From NCBI RefSeq assembly GCF_039537265.1, contig NZ_BAABAE010000003.1, forward strand, positions 372,001 through 436,000: DNA of 64,000 nt. Reading direction: 5' to 3'. The first letter of the stretch is position 1; each line of letters opens with the position of its first letter. The DNA is from Terrimesophilobacter bigeumensis. Lineage in GTDB: Bacteria; Actinomycetota; Actinomycetes; Actinomycetales; Microbacteriaceae. Below, in pieces: positions 42,123-50,753 of this stretch. Below the pieces are notes generated by a model, which searched no databases, was not told the DNA's origin, and saw nothing but the letters and a program-made list of their open reading frames with translations. Position numbers and translations under genes: made by a program.

Positions 42123-45100
42123 ATGGCAACGGCGGGAGAGACGCTCCAGGCGACACTCAGTGAGACTGAGTTCGGCGCTTTGAGGGTGCTCTCCGAAAGC
42201 ACCGTCCCGCTTTCCGGCCGCAAAGTCGCGACCGCCTTGGGCATGTCGCCGACGGCGGCCAACGATGCGTTGTCCACATTGTCGGAAGCGGGATTCGCCA
42301 CCTCACGGAAGTCAGGAAGGGCAACCCTGTGGCAGCTCGCTGTCTCGAACCCTTCCATCAGCGCCTGGTTGGCGGAAGCCGTGCCCGCTGACCGGGCACC
42401 CTCGACTGGGTCAAGCCCGTACTCGACGGGCGGGGGCGGCGTCCGTCTGGAGCACTCGTACGCAGCGTGCCTGATTGCTGGCCTCCTCGCGGGTTACGCA
42501 CTTCCCGAACTCGGCGATGCCATATTGGTGGACTCGATTCGCCTCCAGGCCAGCGACTTGAGCGATGCTGACGACGTCGTGATCGAGGGTCGAGATGCTC
42601 ACGGTGAGCGGCATCGTGCATCGCTTGCCGTGCGAAGGAACCCAGCCCTGACCACCAGCGACGATGCATCGGTCCCCCTCGTCCGGGACTTCCTGGCGAT
42701 CGTGACAGATCACTGGACCGAGGTGTCCTCGGGCAGGTGGCGGCTCGTCCTAGCCGTGTCGACCAACGCGAATGCGGTGACCGAGCTCGCCGAATTGGCG
42801 GAACTCGCTCGTTCTCTCCCGACGTCAGCTGAACTGGCGGCCCGCCTGACGCAAGCGGGAAGGACCAATGCCCGCGTTCGTGGTCGGTATGACCAGCTCA
42901 AAGGTCTGGTGGAGCGGGCATCGGAGGGCCTCTCCTCAGCCGACGGGCTGACCGCGGAGGAGTTGACGTGGCGGCTCATCTCGAGTCTCAGCACGCGAAG
43001 CCTTCGCCTCGAGCGTACGGATAGGGCTGACCGAACGGCCGCGGTCAACATGCTGCAGCGAGTGCTTAGCGATGGCACGCCGGCCGCGGCCGATGCATTG
43101 TTCTCTCGCCTCGAGGAGCTTGTCGGTGAATGGGCCCCGCAGGCGGCCGTGCTCACTCAATCGCTGGTTCGACAAAAGCTGAGCAACTACTCGCTGGCGA
43201 GGTCCGCATCGTTCGCGTCCGCGTGGGGGTTGTTCGACCGACTCGGGACTCGACTTCGTGAATCCGTTCGCCCAGCTCTGCGGTCGGGCCAGCAGGCGCT
43301 CGAGCTTGAGCGCCCCGCCGAAAGAGCGCGGCTCGTCGAGGCCATGCGGTCAGTGGGTAAGTCCGTTGGCGCCCTTGCGGTCACCGGCGACCCCGACGTC
43401 GGGAAGTCGGCCTTGTCTCTGCGCGCGGTCGAGACGCTTGAACGGGAGGGTGCGGCCATCGTCAGCCTCAGCCTGCGCGACCTCCCGGTCACCGTGATGG
43501 AGCTCGAGGGGCAGTTGGGCGGCCACGCACTCGACGATGTGATGGCCGCGGGAGAAGTGCGACCTGTCCGACTTCTCCTCGTGGACGGCGCCGAGTCCGT
43601 TCTCGAAGGTAAGGGGCAGATGTTCCGCGCGATCATCGCGGCTGGCCTACGGGCTGGCTTCGGCGTGGTGAGCGTCACTCGCACCGACGGCTCTCGTCAA
43701 GTCCGGGATGAGATGACCAAAGCCCTCGAGCTGGCTGGGTCAAGCCTGTCGCCAGGCGAGCACCCCGTCGGGCCGTTGACCAACGACGAGCGTCAGGCTC
43801 TTCCGGAGGCATTCACGGCCCTTACGCGTCTGAGCGTTGACTCGCGCGCCAGTTGGGTGCTCGGACGGCTGGGACTGGTCGATGCGCTGTTGCGGACCGG
43901 CGCCTCACTCGCCCCTGGCGATCTGTTGTGCGAGGCCGACGTGTATTCCACAGTGTGGCGGAGTCTCATTCGCCGCGACGAGATCCACCCGCCGGGAGCC
44001 GCGTCCCCGGACGACCGCGATCAGGCCGCGCTGAGCGTCGCCAAGCGAATCCTCGGCATCGCCGCAGACCCTCCCCATGGAACCGGCGCCGCTGAACTGC
44101 GCTCCGACGGAGTCCTCCGGGTGCCCAACAACCCCGCGCTCGCCGCCGGCGATGAGTTCGCCACTGACCTGTTCCGCGACTTCGCTCTGTGTCGACTCTT
44201 CATCACGCAAGCGTGGGAGGCTCTCAGCTCGGCTGGGGCCCCGCGCTGGTCCATCCGCGCCGCCCGCCTCGGGTGTCAGGTCGCGCTGCTCGACCCCAAC
44301 CGCGTAGACGCCTGGGCCAATCTCTCGGCGAGGTTCGGCGAGATTGCCAGCGCCCAGGGCGATCGATGGTTGGAAGTTCCCTACGAGGCCCTGCTCACCC
44401 TGGGGGATGCGGAGCCGGCCCTCCGCGAGCTGTGGGGGACTCTGACCGACAATGACTCAGCTGGCCTCGGCATCCTGCTCCGCCTCGCCGAGGTGCGGTA
44501 CGTCCACGGGACGATCGGCGACGCGTTCGCTCTTGCGCCGCTGGTGAAGGTCGCATTTTGTGAACGGCCCAAGATCGAGCGCGGCCCACAGTTCGGCCGC
44601 CGGAACGTACACGAGGTCATCCGAGATCTCGTCCTGGCTTGGCTGCGCGGGATGGCGACCGTCAGTCCGCAGTCCGACCCTCTCCGCCAAGAAGTCCGCG
44701 ACATCATCCTCGCTGGCGACCCACCCCTCTACGACGACTTCGCCATCGAGGCCCTCGCCTCTCTGGGCCCAGACATCGACGACAAGGCAGAGGCGTGGCT
44801 GCGGCAGGTTGGCAGCGACCGGCCGGGAGACCTCAACGCGGCCGTGGAGTCGTTCGCTGTCGTCGCGAGCATGTCGCAAGCACGGCCCAAGCTGCTGCTG
44901 GATCTCGCGGAGGCCTACTACATCGAGCTGCCCGATCCAGACGATCACTGGGGCGGTGGCCGTCTCGACGACGGCATCCGAGACTTCAAGCACGGACTCG
45001 GCGTCGGCTTCGGGATCCCGGGAGCCGCCTGGTACTACGGCCCCTTTTTCAGGTTGCTGAACACGATTCCCCGTGAGGCAATCGGCTTCATCAATCGAAT

Positions 45101-47366
45101 GCTCGACCACGCGGCGAGAGTGCGCGTCGAGAAGACCTACGACTTCATCGACAAGCCGCAGGAGGCCGCCGAGCCAGCCGGCATCGAAATGGACGTCGCC
45201 GGCATCGGGGTGCGTCGCTACATCGGCGACAGCCACGTCTGGGCCTGGTATCGAGGATCGAGCGTCGGGCCGTACCCGTGCATGAGCGCGCTGCTTGCTC
45301 TTGAGCGATTCATCGACCACATGCTCGAGAGCTTGGACATCCCGGCACGAACCCTCCTCGAACTACTCCTGCGCGATTGCCACAACCTCGCCGTGCCGGG
45401 GCTGCTCGTCGGGTTCCTCACGAGGCACCCCGACCAAGTCGGTGATCTCCTTGACGTCTTCCTCGAGCACCCCGAGATCTGGCACCTCGAGACATCCCGC
45501 GTCGTGGGCGAGCACTTCCATGTGCGCGACCCGGACGCAGACAAGCTCACGGGCCTCGGCCGCCGATCGAACACCCCGCACCAGACCGTGGCCGGCATGG
45601 TGGTCAACGCGCGAGTCAACGGCGATGAAAAGCGTCTCGCCCAGCTCGTCGAGGTTGGGACTCACCTCGTCGACAACGCCAAGGCAACCCTCACGGGCGC
45701 AGCAGGCGATGCGGAGTACATCGCCATGATCGAAGGCTGGGCCGCCGGGTTCCGATTCAACAATTACCGCGCCAGCTCGACTCCGGACGGAGTCCTGATC
45801 GAGTTCGAGCGCCCCGCCGAAATCGAACAAATCCTCGCGCCCGGCAACCAGGAGCTGCAGACGGTCAACCTGATGTACGCGTTCCAGAATCGCTACGGGC
45901 GCTACAACGACGATCCCGAGAACTGGCCAGTGGAACACCTCGAGGAGGACCTCGCCGTCGCCCGACGGATGGACGACGAGGAGACGGTCCCCAAGAATTT
46001 CTACGGCCCTGAGAACGCCCTGGTGGCCGTCGCGGCGGCCGCAGTACACGCTGAAGCCATGGGTCTCGCCACCCTGGATCCGTCCAACCTCGCGTGGGCG
46101 GCGGGCGCCGTCATCTGGGCTGGCGAGAACCCCCAGGTCGACGGGATGGACTACAGCGGCTCGATGTTCTCGATGGGTGCAGACAGAGCAGCTGCCGCGT
46201 CCGTGCCGCTGCTCCTTCTCGCGCCGTTCGACGACCTGGGTCTGGACCGGCAGCAGATCGAGCGCTGCCTGCGATCCCTCGGGACCAGCGTCTTCGACGA
46301 GGTACGAGCAAACTACGTCAAAGGCACCCTCCCTGTTTGGGCTGCACCGTGCGACATCGACGCGGACACCAACCGCTGTCGTCGGCACGCCCCGGCGTGG
46401 GCCGCGGCAACAGCGGGCCTGATCGACTGCCGGCTCGGACCGTGGAATCGAGACGGACAGCGGCGGGAGTCCGATCCGCTGCCGCCACCATTCCACGAGT
46501 CGCTACTCCTCGTCGCCGACGGCGACCTACTCGTCAACCGACTACGCATGCCGCTCGCCTGCATGATCGACGCCCGCAACGTCGCGTGCCTTCAAATTGA
46601 AGTAGCAGAACTCTGGGCACCCCTGTGGGACGCCCACCGCAGAGGACTCGCCCACTGGTGGAAGGAGGGGTACGACCACTACGCACACATCACACACGAG
46701 CCCATCGCCCGTCGAATGATCGAGGTTGCGTTGGACGGCGACCGCGACATCATCGGTGCGCACATCGAGACCTTCGCTGCAGACTCAAACGCCCTGCATC
46801 TCCTCTTCGACGGGTTCGCCACGGTGTTCACCTATGACGGGGGCCTTCGGGCCCGCATGGCCGAGTTCTGGCCCTGGGCGCTCAAGATCGCCCTGGACAC
46901 CGTCGGCGACGGAACCGAGCTCCGATCGCAACGGCACGGGTTCGACTACATGGCAGCGGCCCTGCTCCCTACCCCAAGCCCAAGGTCAGCGGACCCGGAC
47001 ATCGATGGCACTCTGGCAAGATGCCGTGAGACCTGGATTCAACCGGCTGACCTCGGCGACCTCCCCGACCGCTGGCTGCACCTCGCGCGTACGGAGGCAA
47101 AGGCCGTCGATGCAGTCGTCAAGTTCGCGAAAGGCGCCCCGCTTGCGTGGCAGACGACCGCCGCCCTCACCTGGATCGAGACGATCATCGACAGCCGCTT
47201 TGACCTGATCGCGAACCACCTGTGGCACCTCGAGGAATGGCTAACTGACCTTCGCAACGCTGGCGCGATAGTCGGTGGGGTCAAAACTCACTACCACCGA
47301 ATCGTTGACGGGCTCGCCGCCGCGGGCGACCACGGAGCCGTCAGACTCCAGCAACTGGATGAATAA
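42123..47366 (+). CDS. Giant winged-helix / STAND-like NTPase
   Basis: 1747 residues from ATG 42123; upstream in-frame sequence is the tRNA remnant and palindrome. The N-terminal winged helix (about 8-75) reads LSETEFGALRVLSES, VPLSGRKVATALGMSPTAAN and LSEAGFATSRKSGRATLWQL. An NTPase core follows with ALAVTGDPDVGKSALSLRAV (Walker A, about 422-431) and VRLLLVDGAESV (Walker B, about 482). A second helical or winged segment near VYSTVWRSLIRRDEI (about 612) is usual in STAND ATPases. The remaining 1100 residues are helical with no motif I recognise and may be a sensor. The overall plan resembles Avs/STAND defence proteins or MalT-like regulators, but with DNA-binding at the N-terminus in place of a nuclease. 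Confidence 0.8.
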   Translation: MATAGETLQATLSETEFGALRVLSESTVPLSGRKVATALGMSPTAANDALSTLSEAGFATSRKSGRATLWQLAVSNPSISAWLAEAVPADRAPSTGSSPYSTGGGGVRLEHSYAACLIAGLLAGYALPELGDAILVDSIRLQASDLSDADDVVIEGRDAHGERHRASLAVRRNPALTTSDDASVPLVRDFLAIVTDHWTEVSSGRWRLVLAVSTNANAVTELAELAELARSLPTSAELAARLTQAGRTNARVRGRYDQLKGLVERASEGLSSADGLTAEELTWRLISSLSTRSLRLERTDRADRTAAVNMLQRVLSDGTPAAADALFSRLEELVGEWAPQAAVLTQSLVRQKLSNYSLARSASFASAWGLFDRLGTRLRESVRPALRSGQQALELERPAERARLVEAMRSVGKSVGALAVTGDPDVGKSALSLRAVETLEREGAAIVSLSLRDLPVTVMELEGQLGGHALDDVMAAGEVRPVRLLLVDGAESVLEGKGQMFRAIIAAGLRAGFGVVSVTRTDGSRQVRDEMTKALELAGSSLSPGEHPVGPLTNDERQALPEAFTALTRLSVDSRASWVLGRLGLVDALLRTGASLAPGDLLCEADVYSTVWRSLIRRDEIHPPGAASPDDRDQAALSVAKRILGIAADPPHGTGAAELRSDGVLRVPNNPALAAGDEFATDLFRDFALCRLFITQAWEALSSAGAPRWSIRAARLGCQVALLDPNRVDAWANLSARFGEIASAQGDRWLEVPYEALLTLGDAEPALRELWGTLTDNDSAGLGILLRLAEVRYVHGTIGDAFALAPLVKVAFCERPKIERGPQFGRRNVHEVIRDLVLAWLRGMATVSPQSDPLRQEVRDIILAGDPPLYDDFAIEALASLGPDIDDKAEAWLRQVGSDRPGDLNAAVESFAVVASMSQARPKLLLDLAEAYYIELPDPDDHWGGGRLDDGIRDFKHGLGVGFGIPGAAWYYGPFFRLLNTIPREAIGFINRMLDHAARVRVEKTYDFIDKPQEAAEPAGIEMDVAGIGVRRYIGDSHVWAWYRGSSVGPYPCMSALLALERFIDHMLESLDIPARTLLELLLRDCHNLAVPGLLVGFLTRHPDQVGDLLDVFLEHPEIWHLETSRVVGEHFHVRDPDADKLTGLGRRSNTPHQTVAGMVVNARVNGDEKRLAQLVEVGTHLVDNAKATLTGAAGDAEYIAMIEGWAAGFRFNNYRASSTPDGVLIEFERPAEIEQILAPGNQELQTVNLMYAFQNRYGRYNDDPENWPVEHLEEDLAVARRMDDEETVPKNFYGPENALVAVAAAAVHAEAMGLATLDPSNLAWAAGAVIWAGENPQVDGMDYSGSMFSMGADRAAAASVPLLLLAPFDDLGLDRQQIERCLRSLGTSVFDEVRANYVKGTLPVWAAPCDIDADTNRCRRHAPAWAAATAGLIDCRLGPWNRDGQRRESDPLPPPFHESLLLVADGDLLVNRLRMPLACMIDARNVACLQIEVAELWAPLWDAHRRGLAHWWKEGYDHYAHITHEPIARRMIEVALDGDRDIIGAHIETFAADSNALHLLFDGFATVFTYDGGLRARMAEFWPWALKIALDTVGDGTELRSQRHGFDYMAAALLPTPSPRSADPDIDGTLARCRETWIQPADLGDLPDRWLHLARTEAKAVDAVVKFAKGAPLAWQTTAALTWIETIIDSRFDLIANHLWHLEEWLTDLRNAGAIVGGVKTHYHRIVDGLAAAGDHGAVRLQQLDE

Positions 47367-47538
47367 GGCATCCACTCACTCTTGCAGCTTGAGCGGGACG
47401 AGCCGTCGCGGGTCGAGCATCATCGCAACGTCATCGAGTGCTCTGTCGAAAACGGGAAACCTGCGAGCCTCCAGAATTTCAGGAAAAATCTCTCTGATCA
47501 GGGATTTCTCCAGAGGGATTTAGAGTCAAGTCTGACGC

Positions 47539-47557
47539 CGCAGGTTCAAGTCCTGTC
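47539..47557 (+). repeat. T-arm-like direct repeat, second copy
   Basis: CGCAGGTTCAAGTCCTGTC matches 41963-41981 with one mismatch, same orientation, 5576 bp apart. It lies 173 bp after the STAND-like gene. The surrounding 251 bp hold no supported gene; an AAATC/GATTT stem with a T-run on the minus strand near 47487-47507 may end the next gene. Confidence 0.65.
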
Positions 47558-47617
47558 CAGTTCACGATCGTGTTGCCGGGCGCTCGGTTGGTGGCTGTAC
47601 TTCTACAGGTCAGGCGC

Positions 47618-49876
47618 TCAGCGCCCTTCGTCAGCTAGTTTGCGTTCCGATCTTTGGAGTCCCGCTTTCGTGACTGCCGCGTCGAGCTGCGGATCGAACT
47701 CCCACTCGTTGTCGAGATGTAGGAAGACATCAAACGGGGACTGGCTTCCTTGCCAAGCACCGAAGGCCGAGACCGGACCAAGGCCGGACGCGTACTGTCG
47801 AAGAGCCGCGTATTGAAGGAACTGGGCCTCTATTGACTTCTTGGTTGCGCCGGCCTTGAAGCTCATCGCGACGAACCCGAACCGTTCACCGACCGGCGCC
47901 GAGACCTCACTGTACATCGAGTGCGGCCGGCGATCCTTCCGGGTCGCCGCTCGAAGTTGCCTTGGTGCACTTCCTAGTTGGTTTCGCTGCGGCAGATCCA
48001 TCTCAAGGAGGTTGAGGCTGGCCTGAAGCCAGCCGTAAGGTCGATGCTCGTCCAGTAGGTGCAGCGTGTCTATCAGGTCGGCTGTCAGGGGCTGAGTGGG
48101 CTTCGGAGCTGCGACGGCTTGTTGACCGATTTTGTAGAAGTACCAGGCGTCGAGGTCCTCGTTGAGGCCCATGACCATCTCGGTGGCATCTGTGGGTTTG
48201 TCCGTGTAAAGGCCCATTGTGATGTAGTGCATGACGTAGTCGAGTTCATCGGCAGCCAGGATGGTGTTTTTGTCGGCCGCTCTTCTGCGCCGCGAGAGAA
48301 AGTGGACCAGCTCGCTGGGCCGGGACAGAAGTTCTGCCGTGATCTCAAGATCGTGCACGTTCACGATCCACGGTGCGGATGCACCGGCCTGAATCAGGCC
48401 GCTGTCGACCAGTTCAGCCGTGATCGTCGCGATGAAGTTCAGGTCTTCGAGCGACAGCGCGATGGTGAAGACGTCGGTGATGTTCGAGATGTCGAGATCC
48501 CAGTTCGTTCGAGCCTTCTCAAGTGTGCCGTCCGTCCCGAGGGATGAGGCGCTGCGGATGTGGAGCGACGAGCCTTCGAGGATGATCGCCCGAAGCCGCT
48601 CAGCTTGCTCTGCGGCCTTCGTGACGATCGGGCCGAGTTCGAGCCAGAGCCGTTCAGCGGCCCCGGAGCGCGCAAGGGGGGTGATGCGGTTGCTCTTAGC
48701 CTCGAGCACGATCGCGATATGGCCGACGAGGATGAGGCCGTCTGCCTCAAATCGTTTGTGCTGCCCGTCGACGTACTCGACGTTGACCAGCGCCTTATCG
48801 GGGCGCAGTGCCTCCGCCAGGGCGCGCATTCCGCGCCGCTCGAGCAATTCGCCCCGTTGCTTCATGTACGACTGGTCCATCGGCTTTGCGGACAGCTCGA
48901 TCTCGAACAGTTCGCGCATGCCAAAGATGAGCCAGGTCGGCTGGACCAATAGCCACTCTCTCCGGCCGTCGGCGTTCGTTCTCGATATGAAAGGTCGGAT
49001 TCGCATTGGGTTGTCGCCGCGGAGGAACTCCTTCACGAGTCCCGTGTTCTCCGCATCGAGGTCGATGGTGAGTCGCTCAACGAGCGCCCGCAGCGATGCG
49101 TCCGGGAGCCCGGTGCGTTCCTTGAGCTGATCGAAGGTTAGTGCGACCGCGGAGCCGAAGTCCGAGAAGCCCTGCACCGTGGCTATATGCGCCTTGGCGG
49201 CGTCGATGCCGCGCGGATGTGCTTCGAGGTGTGCCAACAGTTCTGAGGACTCTGCGAGCTGATCATCGAGATCGTCCGCGGCTGCACGAATGCGGTCTGC
49301 GGCGGTCTGCGCGACAAACGAGTTCAGTGACTCGTAGACGGCGAACATCTCCTCCGCACCGAAACCGAGTCTGTCGAGCAGTGACTGACGAATCTCCCCG
49401 GTGAACAGCTCTTTGAGAAGCTGCATCTCTTTGTCATGGAACCGAGGCAGGCGGAGGAAGATCTCCCGGGAGATCGCCGCATGCGTCAAACGGGGCACCA
49501 CCCGCCCAGGCTGATTACCTCTCCGCCCAGCGCGGATGAGCGAGAACATCACGCGCATGTCCGCTGCGAATAGCGCTCCCGGGATCAGCGAGTGCATAGT
49601 CGAGAGCGCTCGCGAGTCTCCCAAGTCGCCGGCAACGTGTGGCCCTCGCCCTTCGGCGAAGATCAATGCGGCGAGCTCGGGCAGCGCCATCAGCCTGTCC
49701 GTGTCAGGCGGTACTTCGGTCTGGCCGTTGAGCGGCGTCACCGCGAGGCTGAGGTTCGCGATGGCGTCGAACGAATCCAGTCGTTTGCTCGCTCGACGAA
49801 TGCGCCGGAGAAGGGCTCGCTCGCGCAGGCTCGCCGCAAAGCCGAGCACGCCGGGAAGCCGCCGAAGAAAGTTCAC
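47618..49876 (-). CDS. Large protein with a predicted PD-(D/E)XK nuclease core
   Basis: 752 residues, not assigned to a named family. The N-terminal third is helical and basic (MNFLRRLPGVLGFAASLRER...). The central motif KRFEADGLILVGHIAIVLEA then KSNRI (about 372-396) matches the E-x-D...ExK pattern of NERD-like and other PD-(D/E)XK nucleases. The C-terminal part has no recognised fold. No signal peptide. It is divergent from the next gene, with 81 bp between starts. A DNA- or RNA-cleaving role in defence is inferred from the motif and neighbourhood. Confidence 0.8.
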   Translation of the reverse strand: MNFLRRLPGVLGFAASLRERALLRRIRRASKRLDSFDAIANLSLAVTPLNGQTEVPPDTDRLMALPELAALIFAEGRGPHVAGDLGDSRALSTMHSLIPGALFAADMRVMFSLIRAGRRGNQPGRVVPRLTHAAISREIFLRLPRFHDKEMQLLKELFTGEIRQSLLDRLGFGAEEMFAVYESLNSFVAQTAADRIRAAADDLDDQLAESSELLAHLEAHPRGIDAAKAHIATVQGFSDFGSAVALTFDQLKERTGLPDASLRALVERLTIDLDAENTGLVKEFLRGDNPMRIRPFISRTNADGRREWLLVQPTWLIFGMRELFEIELSAKPMDQSYMKQRGELLERRGMRALAEALRPDKALVNVEYVDGQHKRFEADGLILVGHIAIVLEAKSNRITPLARSGAAERLWLELGPIVTKAAEQAERLRAIILEGSSLHIRSASSLGTDGTLEKARTNWDLDISNITDVFTIALSLEDLNFIATITAELVDSGLIQAGASAPWIVNVHDLEITAELLSRPSELVHFLSRRRRAADKNTILAADELDYVMHYITMGLYTDKPTDATEMVMGLNEDLDAWYFYKIGQQAVAAPKPTQPLTADLIDTLHLLDEHRPYGWLQASLNLLEMDLPQRNQLGSAPRQLRAATRKDRRPHSMYSEVSAPVGERFGFVAMSFKAGATKKSIEAQFLQYAALRQYASGLGPVSAFGAWQGSQSPFDVFLHLDNEWEFDPQLDAAVTKAGLQRSERKLADEGR

Positions 49877-49957
49877 GACTCAATGATCGCGTGCGGATCA
49901 GACAATTGGAGGCGTGGTCGCCGGCACTATGTCCGAAGTAGCTCAGACGATCTTCCT

Positions 49958-50698
49958 ATGACAGAACTCGCGTACATGGTCCGAGAAGACTGGGGACAGC
50001 ACGGAACCGCAATGGTGCCCCAGAGCGCGGTCATCCGCGAGTGGATCGGCGCACCGCCCTACATCTTTGCTGTCACTGATCTGAAGAAGTTCAATTCCGA
50101 CGATCGAGGCGCAGACCTCGAGGCCGCAGAGTACATCGCTCCTGAAGTTGCAACCCACAAAGTCTTCAACATCAGCGAGCTGTCGCGGCTCGAACGCGAA
50201 GACAAGGTCATCGATCACGCGATCGTCGTTCTGCACCCGTACGAGCAACGTGAGCTGGACACCATCCGCGAAGCTGCTAAGGCCGATTCGGTCGGCCGCC
50301 TTTTTGTCTTGATCTGGTCCCCTCATGACATCGTGAGGACGTGGCTAGACGGCCTGGGCGCGATCAACCTGCACACTGGCAAGTCCCTGCCTGATCCCGA
50401 CCCCCTGATGGTTGCGGCGTCGGGCATGATGGTCGGCGAGGAGTACAACGGGCTCAGCTCGGGCCACGGCAAAGACGCGGTCGTGCAACTCGTCCGGGTG
50501 TTCGCCGCAGAAGGATATTCGATCGACGTCGACGCATGGCTGCGCGCGTACTTCGCCGCTGGCGGCAGTTTCCGGCACGCTGAGTCCATCGAGAAGCTCG
50601 TCAAGGATATGAAAGCCGGCACCCGCCACCGGGTCACGCCACGCTACCGCGACAACATCGTCCAGATCATCAGAGAGCGAGTCAGATCTGGTCAATAG
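49958..50698 (+). CDS. Hypothetical protein in defence-like block
   Basis: 246 residues from ATG 49958 (MTELAYMVREDW). The family is not recognised. It is cytosolic and mixed alpha/beta, with VIDHAIVVLHPYEQRELD, GRLFVLIWSPHDIVRTWLDG and, near the end, MKAGTRHRVTPRYRDNIVQI. It lies between the PD-(D/E)XK-like gene (divergent) and the HEPN-like gene (convergent, 55 bp). It may be the specificity or partner subunit of either. No function can be given. Confidence 0.75.
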   Translation: MTELAYMVREDWGQHGTAMVPQSAVIREWIGAPPYIFAVTDLKKFNSDDRGADLEAAEYIAPEVATHKVFNISELSRLEREDKVIDHAIVVLHPYEQRELDTIREAAKADSVGRLFVLIWSPHDIVRTWLDGLGAINLHTGKSLPDPDPLMVAASGMMVGEEYNGLSSGHGKDAVVQLVRVFAAEGYSIDVDAWLRAYFAAGGSFRHAESIEKLVKDMKAGTRHRVTPRYRDNIVQIIRERVRSGQ

Positions 50699-50753
50699 CC
50701 GTTGGGGATCACGGAAGAGCGACATATCGATGCCCTGCGCCCGTCCGTCGAAG

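Noticed and set aside
47382..47816. Small gene after the STAND-like gene
   Set aside because: The frame overlaps the end of the convergent PD-(D/E)XK-like gene, crosses the T-arm repeat and has no convincing protein pattern.
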